Numbered from the stretch's first letter, positions 15,755 to 25,094 are shown. The stretch is 35,911 bases of DNA from an uncultured Clostridia bacterium (GCA_946498095.1 CAMMMX010000025.1:1-35911), one strand, 5' to 3'. Numbers and translations: made by a program. The notes: generated by a model from the sequence alone, not told the origin.

Positions 15755-15977
15755 TATATGGAAGATCGTCTCCAGTTGACCTGTTTCCTTTTGCGATTTA
15801 CAGATGTTTTGATGTACTGCAAGCGTAGCCAAAGTGTCCCTAATTGTGTAAAAAAGCGGCGGCCAGCGCAGGCTCTTCATCTGTCAGACGCTCGGATAAG
15901 CGTTGAAATGGCGGTTACTGTCTCACAAGGCTTCCTATCATCCCCCTGTACGTATCCCGGATTAGCACACGCGCCCC

Positions 15978-17375
15978 CTACCGGCGCTCCTCCGCGCGCC
16001 CGGAAACCTGAGAGAATGCCTGTTTCAGGTTGGACACCGGAAGAATTTCAATCTCATAGCTGCGTAAGTCCCCTAACGCTTTCCGGGACTGCGCCGGGAC
16101 GATACAGGTGTCAAAGCCCAGACGCTGCGCCTCCCTGACCCGGTCGGGCACCGAGGAAACATGTCGTATCTCCCCACCCAACCCGATTTCGCCAAAGGCA
16201 GCGAGCTTGTCAGGGATGGGCACGTCACGGATACCCGAATAGACGGCAAGCGCTACAGCCAAATCCGCGGAAGGCTCGTCCAACTTGAGCCCACCGGCGA
16301 CATTGATATAAACGTCCAAATTGGATAAAAAAAAGCCGCACCGTTTCTCGATCACTGCAAGGATAATGGCCATACGGTTGTAATCGAAGCCGGTAGCCAT
16401 GCGCCGAGGGTTGCCGAACGCCGTCTTAGTCACCAGCGCCTGTACCTCCGCCAGGATAGGGCGCGTACCTTCCATCACACAGGAAACACAGCTGCCTGAA
16501 ACGTTTACTTCCCGTCCGGACAGCAGCATCATCGACGGGTTTTCCACTGCCTCCAGGCCGCTGTTGCCCATCTCGAACACACCAATTTCATTGGTCGAAC
16601 CATATCGATTCTTGACTGCGCGCAGAATCCGGTAGCTCAGGTTCCTGTCCCCCTCGAAATACAGTACCGCGTCGACGATATGTTCCATCACCTTCGGCCC
16701 CGCGATGACGCCGTCCTTATTGACATGGCTGACAATAAAAATTGCGCTTTCCGACGCCTTGGCGGTTCTCATAAAAAGATTGGTGCATTCCCTTACCTGT
16801 GTTATGCTGCCAGGCATCGACGAGACAGCCGATAGCCCCATGGTTTGGATCGAGTCGATAACGACTACCTCCGGCTGTTTGGAGGAAATGGTGTTTGCAA
16901 TCCGTTCCGCATCGGTCTCGGACACGAGGTAGAGATTGGGGGTGGAAACCCCGAGACGATCGGCGCGCAGCTTAATCTGCCGCACCGACTCCTCCCCTGA
17001 AATATACAGCACCGTATGCCCTTGGCAAAGATAACCGCATACCTGCAACAGCAGCGTAGACTTTCCGATGCCCGGATCTCCGCCGAGCAGCACAAGAGAA
17101 CCGCGCACCAGGCCCCCGCCCAGAACGCGGTCAAATTCTTCTATGCCGGTTTGATAACGTACGTCACCACCGGCATCGATATCGGTGATGCGGCTGATCG
17201 CATCCACCGTCTGCGTGGTCCCGGTATAAGCCTTCTGTTGTCGTACAGGCGCCTGTACCGTAGCCTCCTGTTCCTCAAAGGTGTTCCATTCCCCGCAGGA
17301 AGGGCAGCGCCCGTTCCATTTCGCGGATTCATACCCGCAGGACGCACACACATATACGCTCCTTACTTTTGCCAT
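15978..17375 (-). CDS. radA: DNA repair protein RadA
   Basis: Hexameric RecA-like helicase that helps branch migration in recombination and repair. The 465-residue product has the N-terminal zinc finger (Cys10, Cys13, Cys24, Cys27), Walker A GDPGIGKST (residues 99-107), the RadA motif KNRYGST, and a C-terminal Lon-protease-like domain (DLAVALAVYSG..P..LAAFGEIGLGGEIR). Length is as expected (about 455-460). GGGAAGGA precedes the ATG. It lies 34 bases after cwlD on the same strand and is probably cotranscribed with it. Confidence 0.97.
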   Translation of the reverse strand: MAKVRSVYVCASCGYESAKWNGRCPSCGEWNTFEEQEATVQAPVRQQKAYTGTTQTVDAISRITDIDAGGDVRYQTGIEEFDRVLGGGLVRGSLVLLGGDPGIGKSTLLLQVCGYLCQGHTVLYISGEESVRQIKLRADRLGVSTPNLYLVSETDAERIANTISSKQPEVVVIDSIQTMGLSAVSSMPGSITQVRECTNLFMRTAKASESAIFIVSHVNKDGVIAGPKVMEHIVDAVLYFEGDRNLSYRILRAVKNRYGSTNEIGVFEMGNSGLEAVENPSMMLLSGREVNVSGSCVSCVMEGTRPILAEVQALVTKTAFGNPRRMATGFDYNRMAIILAVIEKRCGFFLSNLDVYINVAGGLKLDEPSADLAVALAVYSGIRDVPIPDKLAAFGEIGLGGEIRHVSSVPDRVREAQRLGFDTCIVPAQSRKALGDLRSYEIEILPVSNLKQAFSQVSGRAEERR

Positions 17376-17409
17376 CGTCCTTCCCTGCTCTTTCCTATCT
17401 GACTGCCTG

Positions 17410-18159
17410 TTAGAATTCCATCACATCGGCAGCCTGGTTTTCTTCCAAATAATTCAATAAACCAGCATAAACCGTAAACGCTACTTTGTTCTGGTACTCC
17501 TCGTCGGCGAGCAGACGCGCTTCTCCGGGGTTGGAGAGGAAGCCGCATTCCACAATAACCGCCGGCACGTCTGCATAGTACAACAGAAACAGCTCCTTGC
17601 CGCTTTTTTTAATGATACGGGTATTGCCCGGCTGCAGCAAATCAGCGAAGCTTTGCTGAATACACTGCGCCAGGCTTTGGCTCATTGGTTCGGACGGCCC
17701 GTAAAACACCTGTGCGCCAGTACATGTCGGATCCTCAAACTTATTTTGATGGATACTGATAAAAATGCATCCTGGATTATCCTTGATGAGCTGGAGGCGG
17801 TTATTCATGTCCGAAGGTTTATCGGTACGTCCGCCGTCCGCCGTTGTCTTGTCCTCCTCGCGCGTCATCTTGACCTCAAAACCGCCGCTACGCAGCAAAT
17901 CTCTGAGCTTGAGCGCGATCGCCAGATTCACATCCTTTTCCACCAGCCCATTGGCGTCCGCGCCGCCGTCGAAACCACCGTGCCCAGCATCCAGCACGAT
18001 CACTTGCCGGTGATGGGGCGTGGCGTTGGATCGCACGGCCTTCATGATGCCAACTGACACCAGCACCGCGGACAGTGCTACCGCTATTCCAATAATCACC
18101 GTCCATAGCAGGCTGAAATGAAACACGCGGTACCTTTTGTTCGGATCACGGCTCGTCAT
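17410..18159 (-). CDS. cwlD: N-acetylmuramoyl-L-alanine amidase, CwlD type
   Basis: The 249-residue membrane-anchored Amidase_3 protein has one N-terminal helix (LLWTVIIGIAVALSAVLVSV). The zinc ligands are in DAGHGGFDGGA, VEKDVNLAI and SIHQN, and the catalytic Glu is in IVECGFLSNPGEA. In spore formers CwlD helps make muramic delta-lactam in the spore cortex. The size and single-anchor layout match CwlD, but a general wall amidase is possible. Three in-frame starts exist. 18159 is preferred, with a G-rich GTGGGGGT just upstream; 18180 (ATG) and 18192 (TTG) have no visible site. radA follows 34 bases downstream. Confidence 0.87.
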   Translation of the reverse strand: MTSRDPNKRYRVFHFSLLWTVIIGIAVALSAVLVSVGIMKAVRSNATPHHRQVIVLDAGHGGFDGGADANGLVEKDVNLAIALKLRDLLRSGGFEVKMTREEDKTTADGGRTDKPSDMNNRLQLIKDNPGCIFISIHQNKFEDPTCTGAQVFYGPSEPMSQSLAQCIQQSFADLLQPGNTRIIKKSGKELFLLYYADVPAVIVECGFLSNPGEARLLADEEYQNKVAFTVYAGLLNYLEENQAADVMEF

Positions 18160-18235
18160 ATGTACCCCCACACTTTCCATATACGAAATCAATAAAGTAT
18201 ATGTCCGAGGGAGATGTTTATGACTGTCCGTACGC

Positions 18236-18805
18236 TCAGCGCATCGTTTTGCCGCCGTCCTTATTTTTGAAAATCAGCTTTTCCTTGATGCTGATGCCAT
18301 GGAAGCCCAAACGGTAGGCGACCTGGCAAATCAGCGGAATGAACAAAGGATAGAGGTAAAAAAGAATCAGATCGATAATGGAAACGTCGGACAGCGAGGC
18401 TGTCTTGGCCGATAAATGGATCAGCGGCCAGAACGCACCGGACGCCAGCTTGAAAAAGACCAGCGTATTACCAATAACGCCACAAAAGGAGAGTGTCAGG
18501 ATGACGTTATACACATAGTATGGCAGCATCGCGACCAGCCCGACCTTAATGCCGCGCCCCCAGTCGCTCGGGTACAGGCCGCGCCCGACCATATTCCGGT
18601 CACGGTCACCTTCCTGCCACATCATCTGGTAAAGCATCGAGCCCAGGATTCCAAAACAAAGCGCCTGCAGAACAATGATACCTAGGATATATTTGATAAA
18701 GAACATGCCGATCATGAGCGTCAGGATGGTACACATCACCGATCCCAGAATCACATACCCCAGCCCCTTCAGCATCAGCTTATAAATAGGCTTACGTTGT
18801 ACCAT
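18236..18805 (-). CDS. Unknown integral membrane protein
   Basis: I do not recognise a named family. The 189-residue protein has a basic N-terminus and four or five hydrophobic segments: about residues 14-34, 37-57, 90-115 and 143-165. A charged loop MMWQEGDRDRNMVGRGLYPSDWGRG lies between the second and third, and the C-terminal tail is lysine-rich (KEKLIFKNKDGG), as expected for a cytoplasmic end. AGAAAGGAG gives a good start. It lies downstream of the ispH/S1 terminator on the same strand with only about 36 bases between, so it may depend on read-through. The conserved-looking YPSDWGRGIKVG loop is the best handle for a search. Confidence 0.75.
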   Translation of the reverse strand: MVQRKPIYKLMLKGLGYVILGSVMCTILTLMIGMFFIKYILGIIVLQALCFGILGSMLYQMMWQEGDRDRNMVGRGLYPSDWGRGIKVGLVAMLPYYVYNVILTLSFCGVIGNTLVFFKLASGAFWPLIHLSAKTASLSDVSIIDLILFYLYPLFIPLICQVAYRLGFHGISIKEKLIFKNKDGGKTMR

Positions 18806-18841
18806 GAACAGACTCCTTTCTAAGCAAACCGCGTAACACGC

Positions 18842-18879
18842 TTAAAAAGAAACAGCAGAAGAGCCTCCTGCTGTTTCTT
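18842..18879 (-). terminator. Terminator of the cmk-plsC-ispH/S1 operon
   Basis: A perfect 12-bp stem (18847-18858 with 18868-18879) is followed on the minus strand by TTTTTAAGCG. It lies 25 bases after the ispH/S1 stop. Confidence 0.85.
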
Positions 18880-18903
18880 ATAATGACAACGACTTGTCCC
18901 AAA

Positions 18904-20961
18904 TTATTCCTCGTCAGAGGTGATCGAAACGCCAGCGATGTCCGCCGCATCAGCGACCGCCCGCGCATCGTCCTGCTGCGCCTGATCTTCCAGCAAAGCA
19001 CGGATAGAAAGGCTAATCCGCTTCTTTTCGGTATCGATCTCAATGATTTTGACCGTTACCTCCTGGCCGACCTCCAGCACATCGGAAACCTTACCGATTT
19101 TATGATCTGCCACCTGGGAGATATGAATCAGACCGTCCACGCCGTCGATAATCCGCGCAAAAGCGCCGAAGGGTGTAATGGAAACGACCGTGGCCTTAAC
19201 TACCTGACCAACCTCATATTCCTGTTTGAATTTCTCCCACGGATTGTCCTCCGCCTTCTTGTAACCAAGGGAAATCCTTTTGTTTTCCTTGTCCACATCC
19301 TTGACGTAGACTTCCACCTTATCGCCAATATGGACAACTTCGGATGGATGTTTAATCCGCTTCCAGGAAAGCTCTGTAACATGGACCATGCCGTCTACCC
19401 CGCCGATATCGACAAAAGCACCATAGGAGGTCAGGGACTTGACTTCACCGGTATAAACATTGCCGACTTCGATGGTCTCCCAAACCTTCTTTTCCATTTC
19501 CATTTTCTTGTCCATCAGCACACTGCGGATGGAACCGACCGCGCGTTTGCGACGCTTATCTACGTCAATGATGCGCAACTGAACCGGCTGCTTAAGCAGA
19601 GCCTGCAGATCCTCGCCGCGGCGCAAGGTAGCCTGGGACGCGGGTACGAAGACGCGGATCCCTTCCACAAGGGCGATAACGCCGCCGTTGACAATGTCCA
19701 CAACAGTGCCGTCCAGAACGGTGCGTTCCTCCTCCGCCTGCATGATATTTTCAAAGCCCTGGATAGCGTCCAGACGTTTTTTGGAGAGGATGACTGTGCC
19801 TTCCTGATCGTTAATCTTGACGACAATCGCGTCGATGGTATCGCCAACTTTGACAATATCCTCCACGCGTGCGCCCGGATCGTTCGTCAGCTCGGACAAA
19901 GGAATGTAGCCTGTATGCTTGGTGCCGATGTCCACGATGGCTTCCGCTGCATTGACAGCCGTTACGTAAGCTTTCACTCTTTCTCCTGTATATGATTTCT
20001 TGAACGATTGTTCGAGCGCCTCTTCAAAATTAAATTCCTCTTCCATGCCCGCGTTGTTTAACATTTCACTCATAGCCTCGAGTACCTCCTTGATTATATA
20101 AGACGGCGTAGAAGCACCAGCCGTTACGCCGATTATATCTTGATAGGCGATATCCGCCGGCAGATCCGCCGCACATTCCACCATGACAGCTGTACAATGC
20201 TTTTCACATACTGCCTTCAGCTTATTGGTATTGGAACTGTACCGCCCTCCGATGACAACCATCAAATCGGAGTTTTGCGCTAGCGTATCCGCTTCACACT
20301 GTCTATCAGACGTCGCACTACATATTGTATCAAAAATTTTTGCATTTGTACAGTGCTTTTTCAAGTTTTTCTTGCATATTTCCCATAAAAATAGCTGAAA
20401 CGTCGTCTGGGACACCATAGTCGGACCTTCTTCTACCCATTCCGGATGCAAATCAAGCAGCTTGTCCAGCTCATCAGGCGTAGAGATGACGTACCCGTGT
20501 CCGCCGGGGGCGAGGTGGCCGACGATCGCCTGTACTTCGGGATGGGAAGGGTCCCCCGCAATAAGGATATCTCGTCCCGCAGCGCTTTCCTGCGCGACGA
20601 TCCAGTGGATCTTCGCCACGAACGGGCAAGTAGCGTCTACAAAAGCATGCCCACCCTGCCGCAACGCCTCGTAGACGTCCGCGCCTACACCATGAGATCG
20701 GATGACAACCGTCTCCCCTGGCATAATGTCCTGAACGTTGTCTGCAATCCGCACGCCTTTGCGTGCCAGATCGTCTACTACCTGGGGGTTGTGGATGATG
20801 GGCCCAAGCGTGCACACCCTGCCGCCTCCACCGGCTGCGTCATACGCCAACCTGACCGCCCGGGCGACGCCGAAGCAAAAGCCCGCCGTCGCCGCGACCT
20901 GGATCTGCTTGCCGTTTGGAAAACGGATCTGCTGTACCTGCCTCGAAATTTCAAACGCCAC
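18904..20961 (-). CDS. ispH: IspH (HMBPP reductase) fused to ribosomal protein S1-like domains
   Basis: The 685-residue fusion joins two proteins. Residues 20 to about 310 are IspH, the [4Fe-4S] enzyme that makes IPP and DMAPP in the MEP pathway. The cluster cysteines are Cys29 (AGFCFGV), Cys112 (DATCPFV) and Cys214 (ICSATSDRQ). The substrate histidines are His57, His90 and His140, with Glu142 (GDPSHPEVQ) as proton donor. From about residue 325 four S1 RNA-binding repeats follow; the third and fourth are closest to consensus ([40 protein letters not shown]). This fusion is known in many Clostridia. The GTG start overlaps the GGAAAG that would be its binding site, so its translation may be coupled to plsC, which ends 7 bases upstream. 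Confidence 0.96.
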   Translation of the reverse strand: MAFEISRQVQQIRFPNGKQIQVAATAGFCFGVARAVRLAYDAAGGGGRVCTLGPIIHNPQVVDDLARKGVRIADNVQDIMPGETVVIRSHGVGADVYEALRQGGHAFVDATCPFVAKIHWIVAQESAAGRDILIAGDPSHPEVQAIVGHLAPGGHGYVISTPDELDKLLDLHPEWVEEGPTMVSQTTFQLFLWEICKKNLKKHCTNAKIFDTICSATSDRQCEADTLAQNSDLMVVIGGRYSSNTNKLKAVCEKHCTAVMVECAADLPADIAYQDIIGVTAGASTPSYIIKEVLEAMSEMLNNAGMEEEFNFEEALEQSFKKSYTGERVKAYVTAVNAAEAIVDIGTKHTGYIPLSELTNDPGARVEDIVKVGDTIDAIVVKINDQEGTVILSKKRLDAIQGFENIMQAEEERTVLDGTVVDIVNGGVIALVEGIRVFVPASQATLRRGEDLQALLKQPVQLRIIDVDKRRKRAVGSIRSVLMDKKMEMEKKVWETIEVGNVYTGEVKSLTSYGAFVDIGGVDGMVHVTELSWKRIKHPSEVVHIGDKVEVYVKDVDKENKRISLGYKKAEDNPWEKFKQEYEVGQVVKATVVSITPFGAFARIIDGVDGLIHISQVADHKIGKVSDVLEVGQEVTVKIIEIDTEKKRISLSIRALLEDQAQQDDARAVADAADIAGVSITSDEE

Positions 20962-20968
20962 CTTTCCG

Positions 20969-21583
20969 TTACGCTTTCTGCTCTTCCTTCGTCACGCCCT
21001 GCGCAAGCAGCTGCGCGACCCTCTGCTGCATGACGTCCTTCGCATGCTTGACCTGGGAAGCGTTCATCTGCGTAATCGCGATTTTCTCGTAAGGGATCGG
21101 CGTGCCGAAGCGTACTGTCACACGGGAGCGGAAACGCAATTTTCCGTCAAAGCAGATCGCCACAGGGATTACGTCACTATGCGTTCCGGCAGCGATAAAC
21201 ACCGCGCCCGACTTGAATTTAAGTAGCCTGCCGTCTTTCGATCGGGTCCCTTCGGGGAAGATAGCGAAAATATCCCCGTCGCGGATCACCTCCTGTGCTT
21301 GCTCCAGCACCTCTCCGTCACCCTTACCGCGTTCTACCGGGAAGGCCTTGAGTTTCCGAATAATGCCTCCCAGGACCGGTTTGTCAAACAGTTCCTTCTT
21401 GGCCATAAAACGCGGCAGCCTGTCCAGCCTTAACCCCAGGAAAACCGGATCGAGATAAGAACGGTGGTTTGATACCAGAATACAGCCTCCTCCCGCGGGG
21501 ACATTCTCCAGCCCCTCAAACGTCAATCGGTATGCCACCTTGCAAAACGCCCTGCAAACACATTTCGCGAATTCATAAAACAT
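20969..21583 (-). CDS. plsC: 1-acyl-sn-glycerol-3-phosphate acyltransferase
   Basis: Transfers an acyl chain to lysophosphatidic acid to give phosphatidic acid at the cytoplasmic membrane face. The 204-residue product has the HX4D motif (His40-Asp45 in NHRSYLD) and the glycerol-3-phosphate-binding FPEGTRS (residues 109-115). AAGGAAGGG is about 9 bases before the ATG. It sits between cmk (48 bases upstream) and ispH/S1 (7 bases downstream), the classic clostridial order. Confidence 0.94.
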   Translation of the reverse strand: MFYEFAKCVCRAFCKVAYRLTFEGLENVPAGGGCILVSNHRSYLDPVFLGLRLDRLPRFMAKKELFDKPVLGGIIRKLKAFPVERGKGDGEVLEQAQEVIRDGDIFAIFPEGTRSKDGRLLKFKSGAVFIAAGTHSDVIPVAICFDGKLRFRSRVTVRFGTPIPYEKIAITQMNASQVKHAKDVMQQRVAQLLAQGVTKEEQKA

Positions 21584-21631
21584 CTCCCAGACCCTTCCTT
21601 CCTCAGCATAACGCCATACTCCGGCAACCTG

Positions 21632-22312
21632 TCATACCGCGCCGTCCAGTTCTTCTCGGATGACTGTGATCAGCCTGTCTATCGACTGCTCCAGCGTCAG
21701 ATCCCCCGTGTCAAGCAGGACGCTGCCCGGTGCACGCTTTAGCGGAGAGGTCTGGCGGTGCGTATCGTTGTAATCACGCTGGCGAATATCCTCCAAAACC
21801 GCCTCAAAGGTGACGGACTCCCCTTTTTCTATAAGCTCTTTCAGCCGCCGCCCCGCACGGATTTCGTCGGACGCGGTCAGGTATATCTTGACCTGCGCCT
21901 GCGGCAAGATGACGGTACCAATATCCCGTCCATCCATGATGACGTTATTTTCCCGCGCGATTTTCCGCTGCAGCTCTAGCAGGAAATCCCGTACCGCGGG
22001 AATAGCCGACACCTGAGAAGCCGCCATCGATACCTGCGGCGTGCGGATCTCACCGGACACATCCTCCCCGCACAGGAGCACACGCTGTTCCCCTGCCGCG
22101 TCATAGCATAGCGACACGTCGACGCCACGCAGCGCACGCCCGACCAATTCCGTATCGCTCAGGTCGATTCCCTGCCGCAGCATATATAGCGCGACTGCAC
22201 GGTACAGTGCGCCAGTATCCACATAAATATAGCCTAAATGTTTGGCGGCCGCACGTGCAATGGTACTTTTCCCCGCGCCCGCCGGGCCGTCTATCGCAAC
22301 ATTGATACTCAT
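21632..22312 (-). CDS. cmk: Cytidylate kinase
   Basis: Phosphorylates CMP and dCMP. The 226-residue product starts with the P-loop GPAGAGKST (residues 9-17), followed by YVDTGALYRAVA. It contains MDGRDIGTVILPQA and the C-terminal RDYNDTHRQTSPLKRA block that binds the nucleotide and base. AAAGGGAG precedes the ATG. It is 23 bases downstream of the HI0933-type flavoprotein gene and 48 bases upstream of plsC. Confidence 0.96.
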   Translation of the reverse strand: MSINVAIDGPAGAGKSTIARAAAKHLGYIYVDTGALYRAVALYMLRQGIDLSDTELVGRALRGVDVSLCYDAAGEQRVLLCGEDVSGEIRTPQVSMAASQVSAIPAVRDFLLELQRKIARENNVIMDGRDIGTVILPQAQVKIYLTASDEIRAGRRLKELIEKGESVTFEAVLEDIRQRDYNDTHRQTSPLKRAPGSVLLDTGDLTLEQSIDRLITVIREELDGAV

Positions 22313-22335
22313 ATCAACGATTCTCCCTTTTCTTT

Positions 22336-23595
22336 CTATTCTTCCTGCGACCAGGACCCCGCATCCGTCCCCGCCGCATACCCGGTGCTGAACGCAATCT
22401 GGAGATTAAAGCCCCCGGTGTAGGCATCCACATCGATCACCTCACCCGCGAAGTACAGCCCCCGCACCAGCTTGGACGCCATCGTTTTCGGCGTTATCTC
22501 AGACGTGCTGACGCCGCCGCTGGTGATGATAGCTTCCTCCACCGGACGAAAACTCTTGACGGCAAAGTCCAGGTCCTTGATACGGGCACAGAGCCTGGCA
22601 CGCATTTCCCGGGAAATCTGATGTACCCGCAATTGCGGATCGATCCCACTTCTTTTTATTATAACAGGAATGACAGCGCGCGGCAAGAGCCGCCCCAAGC
22701 TGTTATGGAAAGCTCGGTTGAGGTTTTCGCCAAAATCCCGCAGCACCCGCGCGTCCAAGACAGAGGGCTCGAGCGCCGGCTTAAGGTCAAGATGGATCCG
22801 GTAACGGGCGCGCTGCATGACCGGGATATGGCTGGACGCCGACAGGACAAGCGGCCCGGACATTCCAAAATGTGTCATTAAAAGCTCACCCTGCTCTCGG
22901 TACAAAGCCTTCCCTGTCTGTGTGTCCTCCAGCGTCAACAGGACGTTGCGCAGCGAAAGCCCCATCATCTCCGCGCATTCCCCACCCTCGATTTCCAGCG
23001 GCACCAGCGACGGCGCGGGCGGGACAATCGTATGGCCCGCCTGCTTTGCCAGACGGTAACCGTCCCCGGTGGAGCCGGTCGCAGGATAGGACAGCCCGCC
23101 CGTCGCAACGATAACCGCCGGGGTGGCGAATACCCCTCCCGACGTTTCCACGCCGCTAACGCAGCCGTCGTGCAGGCACAGCGACGTAACACGCGCCGTT
23201 ACCACGTCACAGCCGACGTCCCGCACCGCGCGGGACAACGCCGCGACAATGTCGGACGCTCTATCGGACTGCGGGAAGACGCGGTTGCCCCGTTCCGTCT
23301 TCAAGGGCACATGGAGGCGTTCGAAAAACTCCATCGTATCTTGCGCAGTAAACTGGGAAAAGGCGCTGTAAAGGAATTTCGGATTACGCTGCACATGCTG
23401 CATCAGCTCCTGCGGCGTGCAGTTGTTGGTCACATTACAGCGCCCTTTGCCGGTGATCAACAGCTTGCGCCCTAAGCGCTCGTTGCGCTCTGCGACAAGT
23501 ACCTGTCTGCCGCAGCAAGCAGCGGCGTACGCAGCCATCATCCCGGCCGCGCCGCCGCCCACAACAATCACATCATAGCTTTTTTTCGTCCCCAC
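22336..23595 (-). CDS. FAD-dependent oxidoreductase, HI0933/YhiN family
   Basis: The 419-residue flavoprotein has an N-terminal dinucleotide-binding loop (VVGGGAAGMMAAYAAA). The family block LLITGKGRCNVTN follows, then ATGGLSYPATGSTGDGYRLA and the C-terminal second FAD block (LYFAGEVIDVDAYTGGFNLQ). The reaction of this family is not established. An AGGAGG directly abuts the ATG at 23601, so I prefer the GTG two codons later (23595), which is at correct distance. Either way the start lies inside the end of the upstream rpiR-type gene (stop 23573), so the two are translationally coupled. Confidence 0.93.
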   Translation of the reverse strand: MGTKKSYDVIVVGGGAAGMMAAYAAACCGRQVLVAERNERLGRKLLITGKGRCNVTNNCTPQELMQHVQRNPKFLYSAFSQFTAQDTMEFFERLHVPLKTERGNRVFPQSDRASDIVAALSRAVRDVGCDVVTARVTSLCLHDGCVSGVETSGGVFATPAVIVATGGLSYPATGSTGDGYRLAKQAGHTIVPPAPSLVPLEIEGGECAEMMGLSLRNVLLTLEDTQTGKALYREQGELLMTHFGMSGPLVLSASSHIPVMQRARYRIHLDLKPALEPSVLDARVLRDFGENLNRAFHNSLGRLLPRAVIPVIIKRSGIDPQLRVHQISREMRARLCARIKDLDFAVKSFRPVEEAIITSGGVSTSEITPKTMASKLVRGLYFAGEVIDVDAYTGGFNLQIAFSTGYAAGTDAGSWSQEE

Positions 23596-24472
23596 TGCCA
23601 TCCTCCTGCTTATCCTCGACTTTTTCGTAGACTTCGTATTCATCCCAAATGCGTTCCAGCTTCTCAAAGGTCTCGGAGACATCCGCCCGCTTCTTGACAC
23701 CGATCGCAACAATGAGCGCATCGATGAGGCTCAGCGGCGCAACGAAGGAATCGACAAAGGACGCCATATCGCTGCGCGCAATCAGCACATAGTCGGCGGA
23801 TTGCGCAATCGGCGACGCATAACTGTCAGTCAGCGCGACGACCTTCGCACCACAGCTGGTAGCGTAATGGAACGCCTTGACCGTATGCTTGGAGTAACGC
23901 GGAAAGCTGATACCGATCATCACGTCCTGATCGGTCATCCGCATAATCTGCTCGAACATCTCGCTGGAGCTTGTGGTGTGCACCAACTTGACATTCTCAA
24001 ACATCAGGTTGAAATAATAGGTGATGAAGCGCGCCAACACCGATGCCGACCGCGCGCCGATGACGTAAATCGTCTTTGCCGAGACGATGGCGTCCACCGC
24101 CTGCTGAAAGCTCTCCCGCGAGGTTTCTTCCAGCGTGTGCTTAATCCGCTCGATATCCATGTTCATGACCTTGTCCAGCACGTCGCCGTTCCCAATGAGA
24201 TCCCTGGTCACCTCGATACGCTGCAGCGTAGTCAGGCGGTTGCGGATCATCTCCTGCAAAGCGCGCTGCATACTGGGGTAACCGTCGTAGCCCAGCTCGT
24301 TGGCGAAGCGGACAACCGTCGATTCCGATACCGAGACCATCCGTCCCAGCTTGGAAGCCGTCATGTACGCCGCCTTGTCGTAGTGGTGCAGGATAAAGTC
24401 GGCAATGCGTTTCTGCCCTTTGGAAAAGCCGGAAAACTGGCTGCTGATGTCGCTGAGAATATCTTTTACCAT
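23573..24472 (-). CDS. MurR/RpiR-family transcriptional regulator
   Basis: The 299-residue regulator has an N-terminal HTH_6 domain (FSKGQKRIADFILHHYDKAAYMTASKLGRMVSVSESTVVRFANELGYDGYPSMQ, written in pieces: FSKGQKRIADFI, MTASKLGRMVSVSESTVVRF). A C-terminal SIS sugar-phosphate-binding domain follows (IYVIGARSASVLARF, VMIGISFPRYSKHTVKAF, VVALTDSYASPIAQSADYVL). Members usually answer to phosphosugars. It heads an operon with a flavoprotein, cmk, plsC and ispH/S1, none of which is a sugar gene, so its targets are unclear. The start at 24472 fits the domain; a GTG three codons earlier (24481) is nearer to the GGAAGGA site and is possible. The tail is acidic (EDKQEDGSGDE). Confidence 0.93.
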   Translation of the reverse strand: MVKDILSDISSQFSGFSKGQKRIADFILHHYDKAAYMTASKLGRMVSVSESTVVRFANELGYDGYPSMQRALQEMIRNRLTTLQRIEVTRDLIGNGDVLDKVMNMDIERIKHTLEETSRESFQQAVDAIVSAKTIYVIGARSASVLARFITYYFNLMFENVKLVHTTSSSEMFEQIMRMTDQDVMIGISFPRYSKHTVKAFHYATSCGAKVVALTDSYASPIAQSADYVLIARSDMASFVDSFVAPLSLIDALIVAIGVKKRADVSETFEKLERIWDEYEVYEKVEDKQEDGSGDEKKL

Positions 24473-24551
24473 ATTTGACACATGTCCTTCCGCCCACATG
24501 ATGTTGCTTTTCTGCAACCGTATGGATTCCGTCTTGCAAAATACCTTCCTT

Positions 24552-24580
24552 ATTGTAATGCCTCGCCAGCAGAATGTCAA
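24552..24580 (-). promoter_or_regulatory. Sigma-A promoter of the rpiR-cmk-plsC-ispH operon
   Basis: On the minus strand TTGACA (24575-24580), a 17-bp spacer and TACAAT (24552-24557). Transcription starts near 24545. An inverted repeat TCTGCAT/ATGCAGA (24635-24641, 24658-24664) lies some 55-85 bp upstream of the -35 box and could bind a regulator. No gene occupies 24581-24752. Confidence 0.83.
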
Positions 24581-24752
24581 GTGCATACCGCCCTGACGTT
24601 TGCTGATTTCATCTCCCCGTATCACCTGATTTATTCTGCATGATTTTCCTGCTGTTTATGCAGATTAAGGCGGGACTTTGTCTCACTTGTCCAGAGCCGT
24701 AAGCATGCAATCGGATGTTTAGACAGCCCTTTTGTTGTTAAAGAGGTGAACC

Positions 24753-24905
24753 ATGGCAAACGGTAAACCAGGTCGCTCCCCTGATAATCCCAAACCGTAT
24801 AAAATTGCCGCTAAACTGGACTTGGAATCGAAAGTACTCGACGCTTACTGCACACAAGAAAAAGTAAGCATCGTGGAAGCGGTACGAGGAGGAATCAACG
24901 GTTAA
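24753..24905 (+). CDS. Small ribbon-helix-helix-like protein
   Basis: A 50-residue ORF with AAAGAGGTG 6 bases before the ATG. The sequence has a basic, proline-rich N-terminus (GRSPDNPKPYK), then KIAAKLDLESKVLDAYCTQE and KVSIVEAVRGGING. This is the strand-helix-helix pattern of CopG/Arc-type DNA-binding proteins found as antitoxins or plasmid and phage regulators. It ends slightly earlier than typical members, which continue a few residues past RxGI. No toxin gene is next to it. The identification is by pattern only. Confidence 0.55.
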   Translation: MANGKPGRSPDNPKPYKIAAKLDLESKVLDAYCTQEKVSIVEAVRGGING

Positions 24906-25032
24906 AGCCTGACTTACATAAAGAATGAGGAACAGCCTACCCTTGCAAAGAGCCTGTCCCTCATAGTCCCGCCCCGTAAGGCGCGCATACCGCTGAAACG
25001 GAACATATTTTGTAATTGTATCAGATGTCCCA

Positions 25033-25085
25033 CTCCTTTTCAAACAGATACGCGGATAAAAATCCAAATGAGATTTGAAAAGGAG
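25033..25085 (+). promoter_or_regulatory. Leader inverted repeat that can sequester the ribosome binding site
   Basis: A perfect 12-bp inverted repeat CTCCTTTTCAAA (25033-25044) and TTTGAAAAGGAG (25074-25085) flanks a 29-base loop. The right arm contains the AAGGAGG site of the ATG at 25095, so in RNA the site would be paired. The region 24906-25032 holds only an imperfect hairpin (about 24923-24967). Confidence 0.6.
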
Positions 25086-25094
25086 GCATTCATT

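Noticed and set aside
15755-15977. Possible small gene or RNA between the P-loop gene and radA
   Set aside because: No start with a ribosome binding site, no stable fold and no promoter pair found.
18883-19995. 370-codon open frame on the plus strand
   Set aside because: It lies wholly antisense to the S1 domains of ispH/S1, has no ribosome binding site and no recognisable motifs.
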